64,000 nucleotides of DNA from Parabacteroides timonensis (lineage in GTDB: Bacteria; Bacteroidota; Bacteroidia; Bacteroidales; Tannerellaceae): assembly GCF_900128505.1 (NCBI RefSeq), contig NZ_LT669941.1:3556806-3620805 (forward strand). Direction: 5' to 3'. Each line of letters opens with the position of its first letter. Within the stretch, counting starts at the first letter, position 1. The notes under the pieces were generated by a model that saw nothing but the letters and a program-made list of their open reading frames with translations, was not told where the DNA came from and did not search any database. The position numbers and the translations under genes are program-made. This document shows positions 1 to 10,180 of the stretch, piece after piece.

Positions 1-1165
1 CAAGAAAAACTTTTCCGGATGCTTTTTTCTCCAGGTTAACAGCAGCATCGTCATTCGCATTCTTCACAGAACCTATATCACGAATACCATACCAACGTTG
101 AACGAACTCACGTGTTTCCCCTGGTCCTACCCAACTATAATCCGGTTGATTATCCGAATAAGCACCGACCATCAGTTCCAGATAATGTCCGTCTTTGTCA
201 GATAGCATCTTATTCCACATCTCTCCACTCGGGTTGTTACCCCATAAGAAAAACTTCTTACCATTGACAATATGGTGGTTAGCCACATGTACCGTACCTG
301 CCTGTTTCCCATGATCGTAGCCGGCCAGGAAATTGTCTTCGAAGTTCCAGGCGAAGATAGAGCGGGAATTACCGGTATAGTTCTTCCACCAGGCAAGTTC
401 AACTTCATTACCACTACCGCGAACAGCTTCTCCCATAGGCCATTTGGTAAAATAGACTTTGGAATGATCCGTACCGAATTGTGTAGCCGGCGGGAAAATG
501 ACTTCATAATCCTTATTACAATGTACAGAAACATTGGCCCAATAAAGAATAGACTGTATGAACGGCGTACGATTAATGATCTTCACTTTGGCTTCCACCC
601 ATGAGCGATTCGGATAGACAGTGACACCTACCGACCATTTCATACGATGACGCAGCTCCATTTCACCCACCCAGATCGTTTTACTTCCATCTTTATTCTC
701 TTCTATCTTCCAATCGATAGGCATGTAACTGGAAGGACGATGATGATGAGGGATATTCCATTCCACTCCTCCGGATAGCCAAGCTCCGAGCATACCGATC
801 AAAGCCGGCTTTATACCTGTCTGCCGATAAAATATTTCATAATCATTCGTCTTATCGGTTGCCGACAAAATACGTCCTCCGATCTCAGGCAGCACACAAA
901 CATTCACATACTCATTATCCAGATAAACGGCATCATAGGTTTTGTCTACTTTCTCATCCGTTAATATATCGTAGAGCGGATAAGGATAAATATGTCCCTG
1001 AGCTCCCTGATATACACGCCCGGTAAAAAAGATAGGGTTTACATCCGGTGCCCCGATTTCATAAGTAGGCAATACCAATGGTTTCTCTGTAACTTTGACA
1101 GTCTGAGCGAATAATTGAGGGACTGATAATAGAAGCGCCAGCCCTATAATAAATATATTCTTCAT
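1..1165 (-). CDS. DUF5107 domain secreted protein, C-terminus cut by window edge
   Basis: An open frame of 388 codons runs from the ATG at 1163-1165 off the left edge without a stop. The first 20 or so residues (MKNIFIIGLALLLSVPQLFA) are a typical signal peptide. The body, with stretches such as PEIGGRILSATDKTNDYEIF and a histidine-rich IPHHHRPSSY, matches what I know of DUF5107, a Bacteroidetes domain often followed by TPR repeats in proteins of about 1100 residues; the C-terminal part would lie outside. It is the last visible gene of the polysaccharide locus, 19 bases after the GH50-like gene, so it probably acts in the periplasm or on the cell surface on the same glycan. Its catalytic activity is not known to me. 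Confidence 0.75.
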   Translation of the reverse strand, partial: MKNIFIIGLALLLSVPQLFAQTVKVTEKPLVLPTYEIGAPDVNPIFFTGRVYQGAQGHIYPYPLYDILTDEKVDKTYDAVYLDNEYVNVCVLPEIGGRILSATDKTNDYEIFYRQTGIKPALIGMLGAWLSGGVEWNIPHHHRPSSYMPIDWKIEENKDGSKTIWVGEMELRHRMKWSVGVTVYPNRSWVEAKVKIINRTPFIQSILYWANVSVHCNKDYEVIFPPATQFGTDHSKVYFTKWPMGEAVRGSGNEVELAWWKNYTGNSRSIFAWNFEDNFLAGYDHGKQAGTVHVANHHIVNGKKFFLWGNNPSGEMWNKMLSDKDGHYLELMVGAYSDNQPDYSWVGPGETREFVQRWYGIRDIGSVKNANDDAAVNLEKKASGKVFL

Positions 1166-1184
1166 AGATCACTTAATGTTATAA

Positions 1185-3332
1185 TTAATAATGTATAGCC
1201 GGTGTTTTAGGTATATCGGCACTATAAGCCTCCACTTTTCCTGTTGCGACATCATATATACGTTCATTCGTTGTTGTCATAGCCTCTGTCAATTCCGGAT
1301 AAGGAATATTGCAGGTCGTAACAACACCTATATTATAATTCTCTCCATCGAAACGGCCGTAATAAGGTTGATCGATCCACTGGAAATAATGCATACCGAC
1401 TAATTCCGGGCGTGCAAAGCCTTGTTCTATATAATTCCGGTATGCTGCAGCACGTTCCTGTTGGTTCAGGACACCGATTATCCCCGTAGCAGGTAATGCC
1501 CTGTCAACAGCTCCCTGATGGAACTCCCCAATCATTACGGGCTTTCCACTTCGTTCGGCAATTTCAGCAGTGGGAGGCGGAACCAATCCGTAACCATTTA
1601 TAGAAAAGACGTCGAAACGCTCTCCTGCTTTGTAAAGTAAATCAGAACTTAACCAGGCATAACGCATCCCTAAATTCATATGATTCTTGTCAATCTTTAC
1701 AACTTCGTCGCATGGAATATCGACATACATCTTCACCATAATTGTTGAGAACTCATAGAAGTCATCATTAGCCACATCCGAAGGATACTCCTTGAATGTA
1801 CAATCCTTCAAAGAGACAAAATCCTTCAGTTTCAGATTCCATTTTTTATTTACAACCGTTATATCTCCCTGATATTTCTTTTCCAGCCAATTAATAAATT
1901 CATCTTTAGTATGTGAAGCCTGTCGGGTAGCAAACATTTCATAAGCCAGATTATGATAACCGAAAGCCCATTGAGGTTCGTTCCTTAAAAAATAGCCAAC
2001 CATATACGGATCGTCTTTATAATCTGCTAATTGACGGGCGAATGCTTTGGCATTTTGCAGATATTCATCAGAAAAGACATCCGGAAAGTCACGATAAAGC
2101 GAAACAGCCGTACCGGGAAAATCACGTAAAGGCAAAACATAAGGGATACGACTTTTGCGGGCAAAATCGATATCCGACCAGTTTCCCACTGTATTAAACC
2201 GAATCTTTTTCATCAGATTTTCAGTGAGCTTATCCCATTGACTTCTCCAATCCTGACCGTACACACGGATCATATTGGCAATATAAAAATCAACTGTCTT
2301 GAAACCTCTTCTATCTTTTACAGCTTCTGTATACGTAGCATCCCCGTTCTCAGGAAGCCACTCGAACAGATCTTCCATTCCATTCACCGGCCCACTGGAA
2401 TTGGGGCCTATACAGTCGATACCTACACTTAAAAAGGCATATCCGTCCGGATCGACCAGCCACCAACGAGTCCCGTCATGCTGAGTCCTGAAAAAACCGG
2501 TGCCTTTAAACTGTTTCTTTTTCCAACCGCCGAACCGTCCCCATTCCGAAGGATAACCGACATTCTCGATTTCTTTGGCTATCGCCTGATTCTGCCGGAT
2601 CATATCCTCTTCATCTTTCAGTTTACCCGGCCACTCTTTATCTTTCCATTGTCCTAATCGGTCGATAACCGGAGTAGAAATAGCTGGATAAGGATCCGGC
2701 AACGAATCAGTAATAGAAACAGAAGCCAGTTCGTAAGAAGCCCGATAATTACTCCCGTCATAAGGTCCGAAACGAAGAACCACCTTAATAATATCCTCCG
2801 GAGCTAACCGATTACCACTGACCGTACCTTTCAACTGGCGAGGAGAGCGGGGAACAAACAATTGTTGTGCATCCAGATAAGACAAAGGGAAAACGACCTG
2901 TGTCTTCAGTTGCGGCAACACGCCCATCAAACAAGAGATCCAGGGCATATCCTTATCTGTACCGGACGTTTCACCACCTTGAAGAACGATCTTCTCAGCA
3001 ACGAAATTCTTCATATCCTTATAAAACTCGATATTGATAACGCCACTATACTGCGCCTCACCATACAATTCAAACACCAGATAATTTCCCTGGTTCCAAA
3101 GCGGTTTGTCGCCTTTTTCCCAGATCACGACACCCTTATTACCATCTTCCGGCGAAACATATAATACATTCTTCTTAAATATATCACTCTGCTTCATACC
3201 TGTCTCTGTGTCTGCATAACGGGCCGCTATCTTTTGCATATCAAAAGATTGTACACCTTCAGGTTGAGGATTACAGGCCACAGTCAATAGCTCCAATAGT
3301 CCAACAACTAATCCTAATACATTCTTTTTCAT
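1185..3332 (-). CDS. GH50-like (agarase-type) clan GH-A glycoside hydrolase lipoprotein
   Basis: 715 residues. The N-terminus ends in a lipobox-like TVAC with Cys20, so it is probably a surface or periplasmic lipoprotein. Residues about 50-210 look like a carbohydrate-binding beta-sandwich. From about 260 a barrel begins with a GFFRTQHDGTRWWLVDPDGY block (279-298) of the kind seen in agarase-like GH50 enzymes. Two glutamates sit where clan GH-A enzymes have acid/base and nucleophile: E452 in YFLRNEP and E603 in VMIGEFHQG, 151 residues apart. The family call is from motif memory, so another GH-A family (GH42-like) is possible. The substrate is unknown; agarose activity should not be assumed for a gut organism. 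It lies 3 bases after the beta-helix gene, in one operon with susCD. Confidence 0.7.
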   Translation of the reverse strand: MKKNVLGLVVGLLELLTVACNPQPEGVQSFDMQKIAARYADTETGMKQSDIFKKNVLYVSPEDGNKGVVIWEKGDKPLWNQGNYLVFELYGEAQYSGVINIEFYKDMKNFVAEKIVLQGGETSGTDKDMPWISCLMGVLPQLKTQVVFPLSYLDAQQLFVPRSPRQLKGTVSGNRLAPEDIIKVVLRFGPYDGSNYRASYELASVSITDSLPDPYPAISTPVIDRLGQWKDKEWPGKLKDEEDMIRQNQAIAKEIENVGYPSEWGRFGGWKKKQFKGTGFFRTQHDGTRWWLVDPDGYAFLSVGIDCIGPNSSGPVNGMEDLFEWLPENGDATYTEAVKDRRGFKTVDFYIANMIRVYGQDWRSQWDKLTENLMKKIRFNTVGNWSDIDFARKSRIPYVLPLRDFPGTAVSLYRDFPDVFSDEYLQNAKAFARQLADYKDDPYMVGYFLRNEPQWAFGYHNLAYEMFATRQASHTKDEFINWLEKKYQGDITVVNKKWNLKLKDFVSLKDCTFKEYPSDVANDDFYEFSTIMVKMYVDIPCDEVVKIDKNHMNLGMRYAWLSSDLLYKAGERFDVFSINGYGLVPPPTAEIAERSGKPVMIGEFHQGAVDRALPATGIIGVLNQQERAAAYRNYIEQGFARPELVGMHYFQWIDQPYYGRFDGENYNIGVVTTCNIPYPELTEAMTTTNERIYDVATGKVEAYSADIPKTPAIHY

Positions 3333-3335
3333 AAC

Positions 3336-5039
3336 CTATCTCCTCTGTTTTTCCAGATATAAACTACTCCACTTTTCCCAAGCTTTCTCAGAGTCATCAC
3401 TATACTTCCGGTCTATTTCCTCCATTTTCGCCTTATCACCAAACATACCCGAACCAATCTGCTCGTATGCTCCGAAATCAGTATGTCCATCTTCTAAAGG
3501 ATTTCCCCAGAAATCATGCTTACCGGAAAGAGGAACATAGATACCAGTATTGATACAAGGGGAATTCAGTTGTAACTGGTAACCTCTCAACGAGCATAAT
3601 CCTTCACCACCGCTACCGGGAGCGACAAAAAGAGGATCAGCCACCAATTTCTCAGGATCATCAGGTAGGCCATTTTTCCAGGGACCGTAGTAACAGTTAT
3701 GATAAAACAGCTTATCAGGAGCACCTGTAGCAGGTTTGACTGATTCATCAAAAGTTCGAGTCAATACTTCTCCGGTAGAATAGGCTGTTCTGAAATAACT
3801 CTGCCCTGAAGCATAAAAGATATTATTGTAATAAACAGCCCCCAACTTAGTCTTATCTACCGAACCATCGTTACCGCAGAAGAAATCCAGATCCACTGTG
3901 CCGTAATCGATATAAAAGACATTATTGTACAAGATATTACGATCACTAATATCACACTGCATTTGTACCAGATGCGTCTGATCGTTTTCACTTATATTAT
4001 AACGGGCAATATTCTCAAACGTACGATTCATCAGCAATAAAAAGCCATGATTATTCTGACTGTAATTATACTGGGCAATGCAACGTTTGCAATAAAAGTC
4101 GAAGTCGTAAGCAAATCCATCACCATTCCCCGGCTGACGTCCTGTATCATAAACGGCATTATACTGCATAATCGTCTCTTCCGCATCCTGTATCCAAATG
4201 GCAGCCGTATGTGGCCACCAGATTTCGCCTCCCTTCAGGTCAAGATATCCGGAGCGCATACAAGTGCGTTTAGCCACATTATGTTCGATCATGCCCCGAT
4301 AACATCCACCTACAAAAATTCCGTCTCCACCCAGATTTTCCATATAATTATGACGGACATTCAGATTGTTCTTACAGCCGCGAACAATGATACCACATTT
4401 ATCAAAACGTTCGATACGATTATTTTCAATCAGTACATCGTTCAGGGTCGTATTCATACGATTGTTGTTAATACCTCCCCTTTTATTCTGGATCTGTACT
4501 AATATGGCACAACTGTTATAACCGGTATATTCCGTATCACCGCCAAGCTGTCCCCAGATATCATGGATATAGCAATCACGGATTATTATATGTTCTACCT
4601 GTTGATTTTCCCCCTGGGCCAGTGCTACGATACCTTGCCGTCCGATTCCTAGTTCAGGGGCGGCACCACTAGTAACTTCCATATTCTCTATTATCCACCA
4701 GGATTGATTGTTGAGGCGGATTCCGGCACCTTCAGCTTTACCTATATTGATTATCGGTTTAGCCTCTCCGCCATAACAAGAAAGGAGGATCGGATTTCCT
4801 TTCTCTCCGGAACCCTGCAGTTTGAGCTGCCCATTCCAGACTGCCCCTGATTCAAACAGAATCTTGTCGCCCGGGAGGAAGGTTACATTATTCACTTTAT
4901 CTAAACTTTTCCATGCTGTTTGAATAGATAAACCAGATGCATTATCATTCCCATTGGGAGATACAAAATACGTTTTGTTCTGGGCATAAACGACCAAAGT
5001 CATAAATACCAGACATATTGATAATAAAATCTTCTTCAT
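3336..5039 (-). CDS. Secreted right-handed parallel beta-helix protein (polysaccharide lyase/hydrolase-like)
   Basis: 567 residues with a signal peptide (cleavage near VYAQ, residues 17-20). The mature start, KTYFVSPNGNDNASG followed by a tryptophan and LDKVN, is the usual opening of Bacteroidetes pectate-lyase-like beta-helix proteins. The middle contains repeated short strands and asparagine ladders (for example NNRIERFDKCGIIVRGCKNN, then NYMENLGGDGIFVGG) typical of PbH1 repeats. The C-terminus has a DFWGNP and DFGAYE block common in this group. No catalytic residues can be assigned by eye, so it could be a lyase, a hydrolase or an epimerase. It lies between susD and the GH50-like gene and probably acts on the same glycan. 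Confidence 0.75.
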   Translation of the reverse strand: MKKILLSICLVFMTLVVYAQNKTYFVSPNGNDNASGLSIQTAWKSLDKVNNVTFLPGDKILFESGAVWNGQLKLQGSGEKGNPILLSCYGGEAKPIINIGKAEGAGIRLNNQSWWIIENMEVTSGAAPELGIGRQGIVALAQGENQQVEHIIIRDCYIHDIWGQLGGDTEYTGYNSCAILVQIQNKRGGINNNRMNTTLNDVLIENNRIERFDKCGIIVRGCKNNLNVRHNYMENLGGDGIFVGGCYRGMIEHNVAKRTCMRSGYLDLKGGEIWWPHTAAIWIQDAEETIMQYNAVYDTGRQPGNGDGFAYDFDFYCKRCIAQYNYSQNNHGFLLLMNRTFENIARYNISENDQTHLVQMQCDISDRNILYNNVFYIDYGTVDLDFFCGNDGSVDKTKLGAVYYNNIFYASGQSYFRTAYSTGEVLTRTFDESVKPATGAPDKLFYHNCYYGPWKNGLPDDPEKLVADPLFVAPGSGGEGLCSLRGYQLQLNSPCINTGIYVPLSGKHDFWGNPLEDGHTDFGAYEQIGSGMFGDKAKMEEIDRKYSDDSEKAWEKWSSLYLEKQRR

Positions 5040-5067
5040 TTTTATGTTATTAGTGTTGAGTGAATCG

Positions 5068-5100
5068 ATCGGGAGAAGATGTTGTTACTCTTCTCCCGAT
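5068..5100 (-). other. 12-bp perfect hairpin between susD and the downstream enzymes
   Basis: Arms at 5068-5079 and 5089-5100 (ATCGGGAGAAGA and its complement) enclose a 9-base loop. On the transcribed strand it is not followed by a run of U, so it is unlikely to be a full intrinsic terminator. Such hairpins between susD and following enzyme genes can set the 3' end of the abundant susCD transcript; that role is inference. Confidence 0.6.
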
Positions 5101-5121
5101 GTTTAAATATATAAACAATTA

Positions 5122-6660
5122 TCAATAACCCGGATTTTGTTCCAAAGCTCCGTTAGAAAGGGTTACTTGATCTTCAGGTATAGGTAGTAATTCGCTTTTT
5201 CCTTCCACAAAGTTCTGTCCTTTGATGGAATTATACTTTTGAGAATAAGCCTTCATAACACTTCCAAGACGCCCTTGACGAGCCAGATCCCAGAAACGTT
5301 GTCCTTCGCCGGCCAGTTCAACACGACGTTCATGCCAGATAAGATCACGTAGCTTGTCTTTTCCGGTTTCCGTGATTTTCGGTAACACATTGTCAGCAGT
5401 AGCATTCAAACGGGCTCTGCTACGGACTTGTTCCAGGTAATCGAGAGCTTCTGTTGTCTTTCCTAATTCATTGGCTGCCTCAGCCATATATAACAATACA
5501 TCGGCGTAGCGATAGAAGATTATATTCTTAGGACAATCACTCTGGTCGACCTGTGAGCGCTGTGCATAAGGAATATACCATTTCTTAGGTTGATATCCTG
5601 TAGAACTGGCTTTGTTATAATTAATACGCCCGTCAAAGAATTCTCCGGGGAAAATAACAGTTGCATTCAGACGGGGATCACCATCTTCATAACTCTTCAC
5701 CAGATCCTCTGTAAGGCAATGCATAGACCATCCGTTATGCCATTTCACGGGATCGTCAGGATCGGCATCATGCTCATAGAAAGAAAGGATCGAACCTTCA
5801 TTCGAGTCTGCCCAACCTGTACCGCTAATACTGTGCTGAATCTCGAAAAGCGATTCGATACCATTCTCATGCTCGAGAGTAAAAACATCCGCATAATTAG
5901 GCTCCAAACCATACTCGCCCGAATTCACCACTTCTTTCAGTGCTTCATAAGCTTCCTGGAATTTCCCCTGGTAAATATACACCTTGCCGAGCATGGCATA
6001 GGCAGCCCCTTGTGTAGCGCGACCTAAATCGGCAGCCTCATATTCACTTTTCTTCGGTAAAAGTTCGATTGCCTTCTTTAGATCCTGCGCTATAAACTCC
6101 CAGGTATCTTCAATGGAAGCACGGGACATATAATATTCCTCGTAAGAAAGTACATGATCGATAATAGGCATCCGTCCATACTGCCGTGTCATGAAGAAAT
6201 AGTTAAATGCTCTCAGGAAATGAGCTTCACCTAGGAACTGGTCTTTCTTGGCCGGTGATAAATGATCAGCATTAGCCGTAATACTTTCTATTGCCTGAGT
6301 AGAAGCGGAAATTCCTCTGAAACCTTGCGCCCACAAAGCATTGCTTACCCAGTTGGTAGGAAGATTATCGAACTTTTGAAGTGATTGGGCTACAGAGCCC
6401 AACCAGGAGAATGCCTCGCTATTGTTATTTCCTAAATCCGAATCATCCGAACAGTCGTCTCCAATTATCAAGAAAGGTGCCAACTGGAAGGATTCATTCT
6501 GCATAATGGAATAAATACCGATGATCGAAGTATTCGCCTCATCATCCGTGGAGTAATAGGTCTGAACTGATGTCTGAACTAAAGGAGTCTTATCCAGAAA
6601 GTCCGAACATGAACTTAATAGTAGTATTGATAAACCTACAAGTATCTGATGTGTTTTCAT
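5122..6660 (-). CDS. SusD/RagB-family outer-membrane glycan-binding lipoprotein
   Basis: 512 residues. The lipobox LLLSSC places the lipidated cysteine at residue 18, followed by SDFLDKTPL, the standard SusD opening. TPR-like helices occupy about 80-260 and the C-terminal SusD domain carries the block LIWHERRVELAGEGQRFWDL, ending in QNPGY. SusD proteins sit on the cell surface as a lid over the SusC barrel and capture oligosaccharides. It starts 14 bases after the stop of susC and is clearly its partner. The glycan bound cannot be read from sequence. Confidence 0.95.
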   Translation of the reverse strand: MKTHQILVGLSILLLSSCSDFLDKTPLVQTSVQTYYSTDDEANTSIIGIYSIMQNESFQLAPFLIIGDDCSDDSDLGNNNSEAFSWLGSVAQSLQKFDNLPTNWVSNALWAQGFRGISASTQAIESITANADHLSPAKKDQFLGEAHFLRAFNYFFMTRQYGRMPIIDHVLSYEEYYMSRASIEDTWEFIAQDLKKAIELLPKKSEYEAADLGRATQGAAYAMLGKVYIYQGKFQEAYEALKEVVNSGEYGLEPNYADVFTLEHENGIESLFEIQHSISGTGWADSNEGSILSFYEHDADPDDPVKWHNGWSMHCLTEDLVKSYEDGDPRLNATVIFPGEFFDGRINYNKASSTGYQPKKWYIPYAQRSQVDQSDCPKNIIFYRYADVLLYMAEAANELGKTTEALDYLEQVRSRARLNATADNVLPKITETGKDKLRDLIWHERRVELAGEGQRFWDLARQGRLGSVMKAYSQKYNSIKGQNFVEGKSELLPIPEDQVTLSNGALEQNPGY

Positions 6661-6674
6661 AATATCATGCCTCT

Positions 6675-9600
6675 TTAAAAATTAATAACTGTTCCGATCA
6701 TAAAAGATTGAGCCTGCGGATATTGCCCTCTGTCAACCGAAAGATCTGTTGCCACCTCAGGATCAAAGCCACTATAACCGGAAATTGTAAACAGATTCTG
6801 TGCCGAGATATACAAGCGGATAGATGGCTTGAAACCTTCAGCCAATCTGGGTGAGAATGTATATCCTAACTGGATATTCTTCAGACGCAGATAAGAACCG
6901 TTTTCTACATAATAATCGGAATTACGGAAGTTACGACTGTTGCGGGTCAAGTCCTTGGTCGGTATAGACTGGACATTAGAGGTATTCTCTCCTCTCCAGT
7001 AATCGTCCAGATATTCCTGGCGTACATTCTGCTTACCATCAAACCGCATATAATAATACTTAGCAGCATTATAAATTTCATTACCGGCTACCCCCTGGAA
7101 TAAAAGGCTCAGATCAAAATTCTTATAACTTGCATCGAATGAAAGACCATAAGTAACATCAGGGATCGGATTTCCGATAAAGTCCATATCGCCATCGTCG
7201 ATCTTACCGTTATTATTCAAATCCTTAAACTTACGGTCACCAGGTTTGGCATCCGGCTGGATCAAATTACCATCTTTTACATATGCATCGATCTCTGCTT
7301 GATTCTGGAAGATACCATCCGTTACATAACCATAGAATTGTCCGTAAGGCTTACCCACTTCACTGCGAATAATATTTCCTAAAGCTCCCTGCAAGTCGAT
7401 CAAACTATAATCATAAGGGAAGCTAGCAACCAAAGCCTTGGATGTTCCCAAGCTAGTGACCTCATTACTTACCAATGCAAAGTTTCCATTAACGCTGTAA
7501 GAGAAATCCCCCTTACTTCCTTTAAAGCCTAATGAGAACTCGAAACCTTTGTTCTGCATACCACCAACATTACGAACCATACTACTGAAGCCGGAGATGT
7601 TCGGAATTTGCTGTGTCAACAGAATATCTTCAGTCTTTCTGATATAATAATCGGCTGTCACACTCAACCGGTTATTGAGCAGGCTTAAGTCAACCCCAAA
7701 GTTTAATTGAGTTGAAGTTTCCCATTTGGCATCCACATTACCGATACCGGATGGCAATGAACCGTTTATTCTGTCCTGATTTTGACCCAACGTATAATAT
7801 TGTTGTTGAGAGATCGGGGTTAAATAGGGATAGTAAGAAGTTATATTCTCATTACCAATTGCACCGTAACCTGCCCTCACCTTCACGCCGCTTAATGCAT
7901 TTTGTTCCCAGTTCTTAAAGAAACTTTCTTCTGACAATTTCCAGGCGAGAGCGGCAGAAGGGAAGTACCCCCATCTGTTGTTCTTCATAAAACGAGAAGA
8001 ACCATCAGCACGAAAACTTGCAGTTATCAGATAGCGATCTAATAAATTATAATTGACGCGTCCCAGATATGACAACATAGTCAACTCTGCACCATCACCT
8101 TTGGCTAATGGATTTTCAGTTGCAGAATCAAAATACCAGAATTCATCACTTTCAATAGGTACATTTTGCTTAGTCACCTCATAAGCATCATTTGTATAAT
8201 TACGGGCAGACATAGCACCCATCACAGTCAAATCATGCTTATTATTAAAATTGTGATGATAAGTCAGCATATTTTCCCAAGTCCAATCAATTGTACGAGA
8301 TGTCTTTCTCGATACAGTATTCATTAAAGTAGAATTATCTGCTGTTTCATAAAAAACAGGGACAAAATCACTATCATGATTATTTCTGACTTTAACGCCA
8401 TAGCGGGAAGTAAAAACCAGATCTTTTGTCAGATTTAGGTCGGCACTGAAATTACCTACAAAATATAAACGTTTATTTTTCCCGTTATTTCGGGCAATTC
8501 TACCGGCTGGATTCTCCAGTCTCATTTTACGAATACCCGTATAATAATTTGTTTCCGGATCGATAACTGGTATATCAGGTGGTGCAATCAAAGAAGAAAG
8601 AAAAATACTGGTAGGATCCAATCTTTTATGATCGGTCATAGCAACAGAAAGTGAAGTTTCAAATTTCAGGAAACTGGTTGCTTTAAATACATTATTCTGG
8701 TTTAATGATATACGGTCAAAATCAGTTGATTTAACAATACCCTCTCTCTTGTAATAGTTAGCACTAAAAACAGACTGTACTTTTTCGCCACCACCAGTCA
8801 TACTTATATTATAATTCTGGAATTGGCCTAAATGAGATACTGCATCATACCAATCTGTATTATACGGCATATTAGTCGTACTAGAATATAAAGGATCTTC
8901 ACCAGCATTCGTATAAGCCAGGTTGGATAATTCTGCATATTGCGAAGAATTTAGCATCGTAGGTTTCGATGCTAGACGTTCAATACCATAATAAGCATTA
9001 AAATTAACCTTCAAATCACCAGCTTTTCCTTTTTTCGTCGTAATCACAACTACCCCATTAGCACCGCGTGATCCGTAAATAGCACAGGCCGAAGCATCTT
9101 TCAAAATCTCGATCGACTCAATGTCGTTAGGGCTTAAATGATTAATATCACTCATCGGGAAACCATCCACCACATAGAGAGGAGAAGAATCATTCGGTGT
9201 TCCTACCCCACGGATCTGGATAGAAGCCGTTGCATCGGGCGAACCTGAACCTAATGATACAGAAACACCTGCAGCCCGTCCTTGTAAAGCTGCCACCGGC
9301 GAACTGGTTGCTATTTTAGTAATATCTTCTGCTTTTACAGATGAAACCGAACCGGTCAGGTCACTTTTCTTTACCGAACCATAACCTACTACCACCAGTT
9401 CATCCAACGTCTGGGCATCTTCTCTCATCATAATGTCCAGTGACTTTTGGTTACCGATCTTGACCTCCTGAGGCAAATAACCGACATAAGTAAATTTCAA
9501 TACGGCATTTTCTGAAACCTCCAAAGTAAACTTTCCGTTTAAATCAGAAATCGTACCGTTGGAGGTACCCTCTTCGAGTATATTCACTCCAATGACAGGC

Positions 9601-10016
9601 CCACTTACATCCCTTATAATACCAGAGATTGTTCTCTTTCCAGTTTGTTGAGAAGAAGGAATTTCTGCCTTATACAATACAATATGACGATCTTTTATAG
9701 CATACCTCAGTCCTGTGTTATTGGATATAAGATTCAGTACATCATAAATATTGGCATCTTCTTTATTTATAGAGATCTTCGTGTTCTTATTGATCTCTTC
9801 CAGGTTATAGAAAAACAGGTATTCGGATTGCTTTTCTATTTGTTTCAGTACATTCTCCAACGTTTCATTCTTTGCAGAAACTGTTAGTTTTGCAGTCTGT
9901 GCATAAGTTGCGGCAAAAACTTGAGACAGACAAACAGTTAGCATTAGCACGGTTAACTTCATAATGTTTATAGCTCTTTTTGGGTTTACAAAAGCAACTA
10001 TACGTTGATTATTCAT
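6675..10016 (-). CDS. SusC/RagA-family TonB-dependent transporter with STN signalling domain
   Basis: 1113 residues. After a signal peptide (cleavage near residue 40) come an STN domain (about 42-115, FeoA/FecR-type signalling), a carboxypeptidase-like beta-sandwich (about 128-200), a DELVVVGYG TonB-box region (205-213), a plug with ASACAIYGSRGANGVVVITT, and a 22-strand barrel ending in the aromatic-rich MIGTVINF. The STN domain means it can signal to the neighbouring FecR, so the locus should be induced when its glycan binds. A second in-frame ATG at residue 19 gives a more ordinary signal peptide and may be the true start. It is transcribed after sigma and fecR, with 164 bases between fecR and this gene. 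Confidence 0.95.
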   Translation of the reverse strand: MNNQRIVAFVNPKRAINIMKLTVLMLTVCLSQVFAATYAQTAKLTVSAKNETLENVLKQIEKQSEYLFFYNLEEINKNTKISINKEDANIYDVLNLISNNTGLRYAIKDRHIVLYKAEIPSSQQTGKRTISGIIRDVSGPVIGVNILEEGTSNGTISDLNGKFTLEVSENAVLKFTYVGYLPQEVKIGNQKSLDIMMREDAQTLDELVVVGYGSVKKSDLTGSVSSVKAEDITKIATSSPVAALQGRAAGVSVSLGSGSPDATASIQIRGVGTPNDSSPLYVVDGFPMSDINHLSPNDIESIEILKDASACAIYGSRGANGVVVITTKKGKAGDLKVNFNAYYGIERLASKPTMLNSSQYAELSNLAYTNAGEDPLYSSTTNMPYNTDWYDAVSHLGQFQNYNISMTGGGEKVQSVFSANYYKREGIVKSTDFDRISLNQNNVFKATSFLKFETSLSVAMTDHKRLDPTSIFLSSLIAPPDIPVIDPETNYYTGIRKMRLENPAGRIARNNGKNKRLYFVGNFSADLNLTKDLVFTSRYGVKVRNNHDSDFVPVFYETADNSTLMNTVSRKTSRTIDWTWENMLTYHHNFNNKHDLTVMGAMSARNYTNDAYEVTKQNVPIESDEFWYFDSATENPLAKGDGAELTMLSYLGRVNYNLLDRYLITASFRADGSSRFMKNNRWGYFPSAALAWKLSEESFFKNWEQNALSGVKVRAGYGAIGNENITSYYPYLTPISQQQYYTLGQNQDRINGSLPSGIGNVDAKWETSTQLNFGVDLSLLNNRLSVTADYYIRKTEDILLTQQIPNISGFSSMVRNVGGMQNKGFEFSLGFKGSKGDFSYSVNGNFALVSNEVTSLGTSKALVASFPYDYSLIDLQGALGNIIRSEVGKPYGQFYGYVTDGIFQNQAEIDAYVKDGNLIQPDAKPGDRKFKDLNNNGKIDDGDMDFIGNPIPDVTYGLSFDASYKNFDLSLLFQGVAGNEIYNAAKYYYMRFDGKQNVRQEYLDDYWRGENTSNVQSIPTKDLTRNSRNFRNSDYYVENGSYLRLKNIQLGYTFSPRLAEGFKPSIRLYISAQNLFTISGYSGFDPEVATDLSVDRGQYPQAQSFMIGTVINF

Positions 10017-10180
10017 ACTCTAATAGTTTTAAGATTAAACACTTTTTCCACGGCAATGGAAGTTTAATTGAATCACACCCTTTAGAAGAGAGTATCCGGC
10101 AAGATATTTTTCTCCACTTCTTACTTTTTACATTATCCACTCATATATTACATTTTAAAAGGTTAACTAATCCATATCGC

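Noticed and set aside
5068..5100. Full transcription terminator between susD and the enzymes
   Set aside because: The stem is perfect but no U-run follows on the minus strand, so it was kept only as a hairpin.
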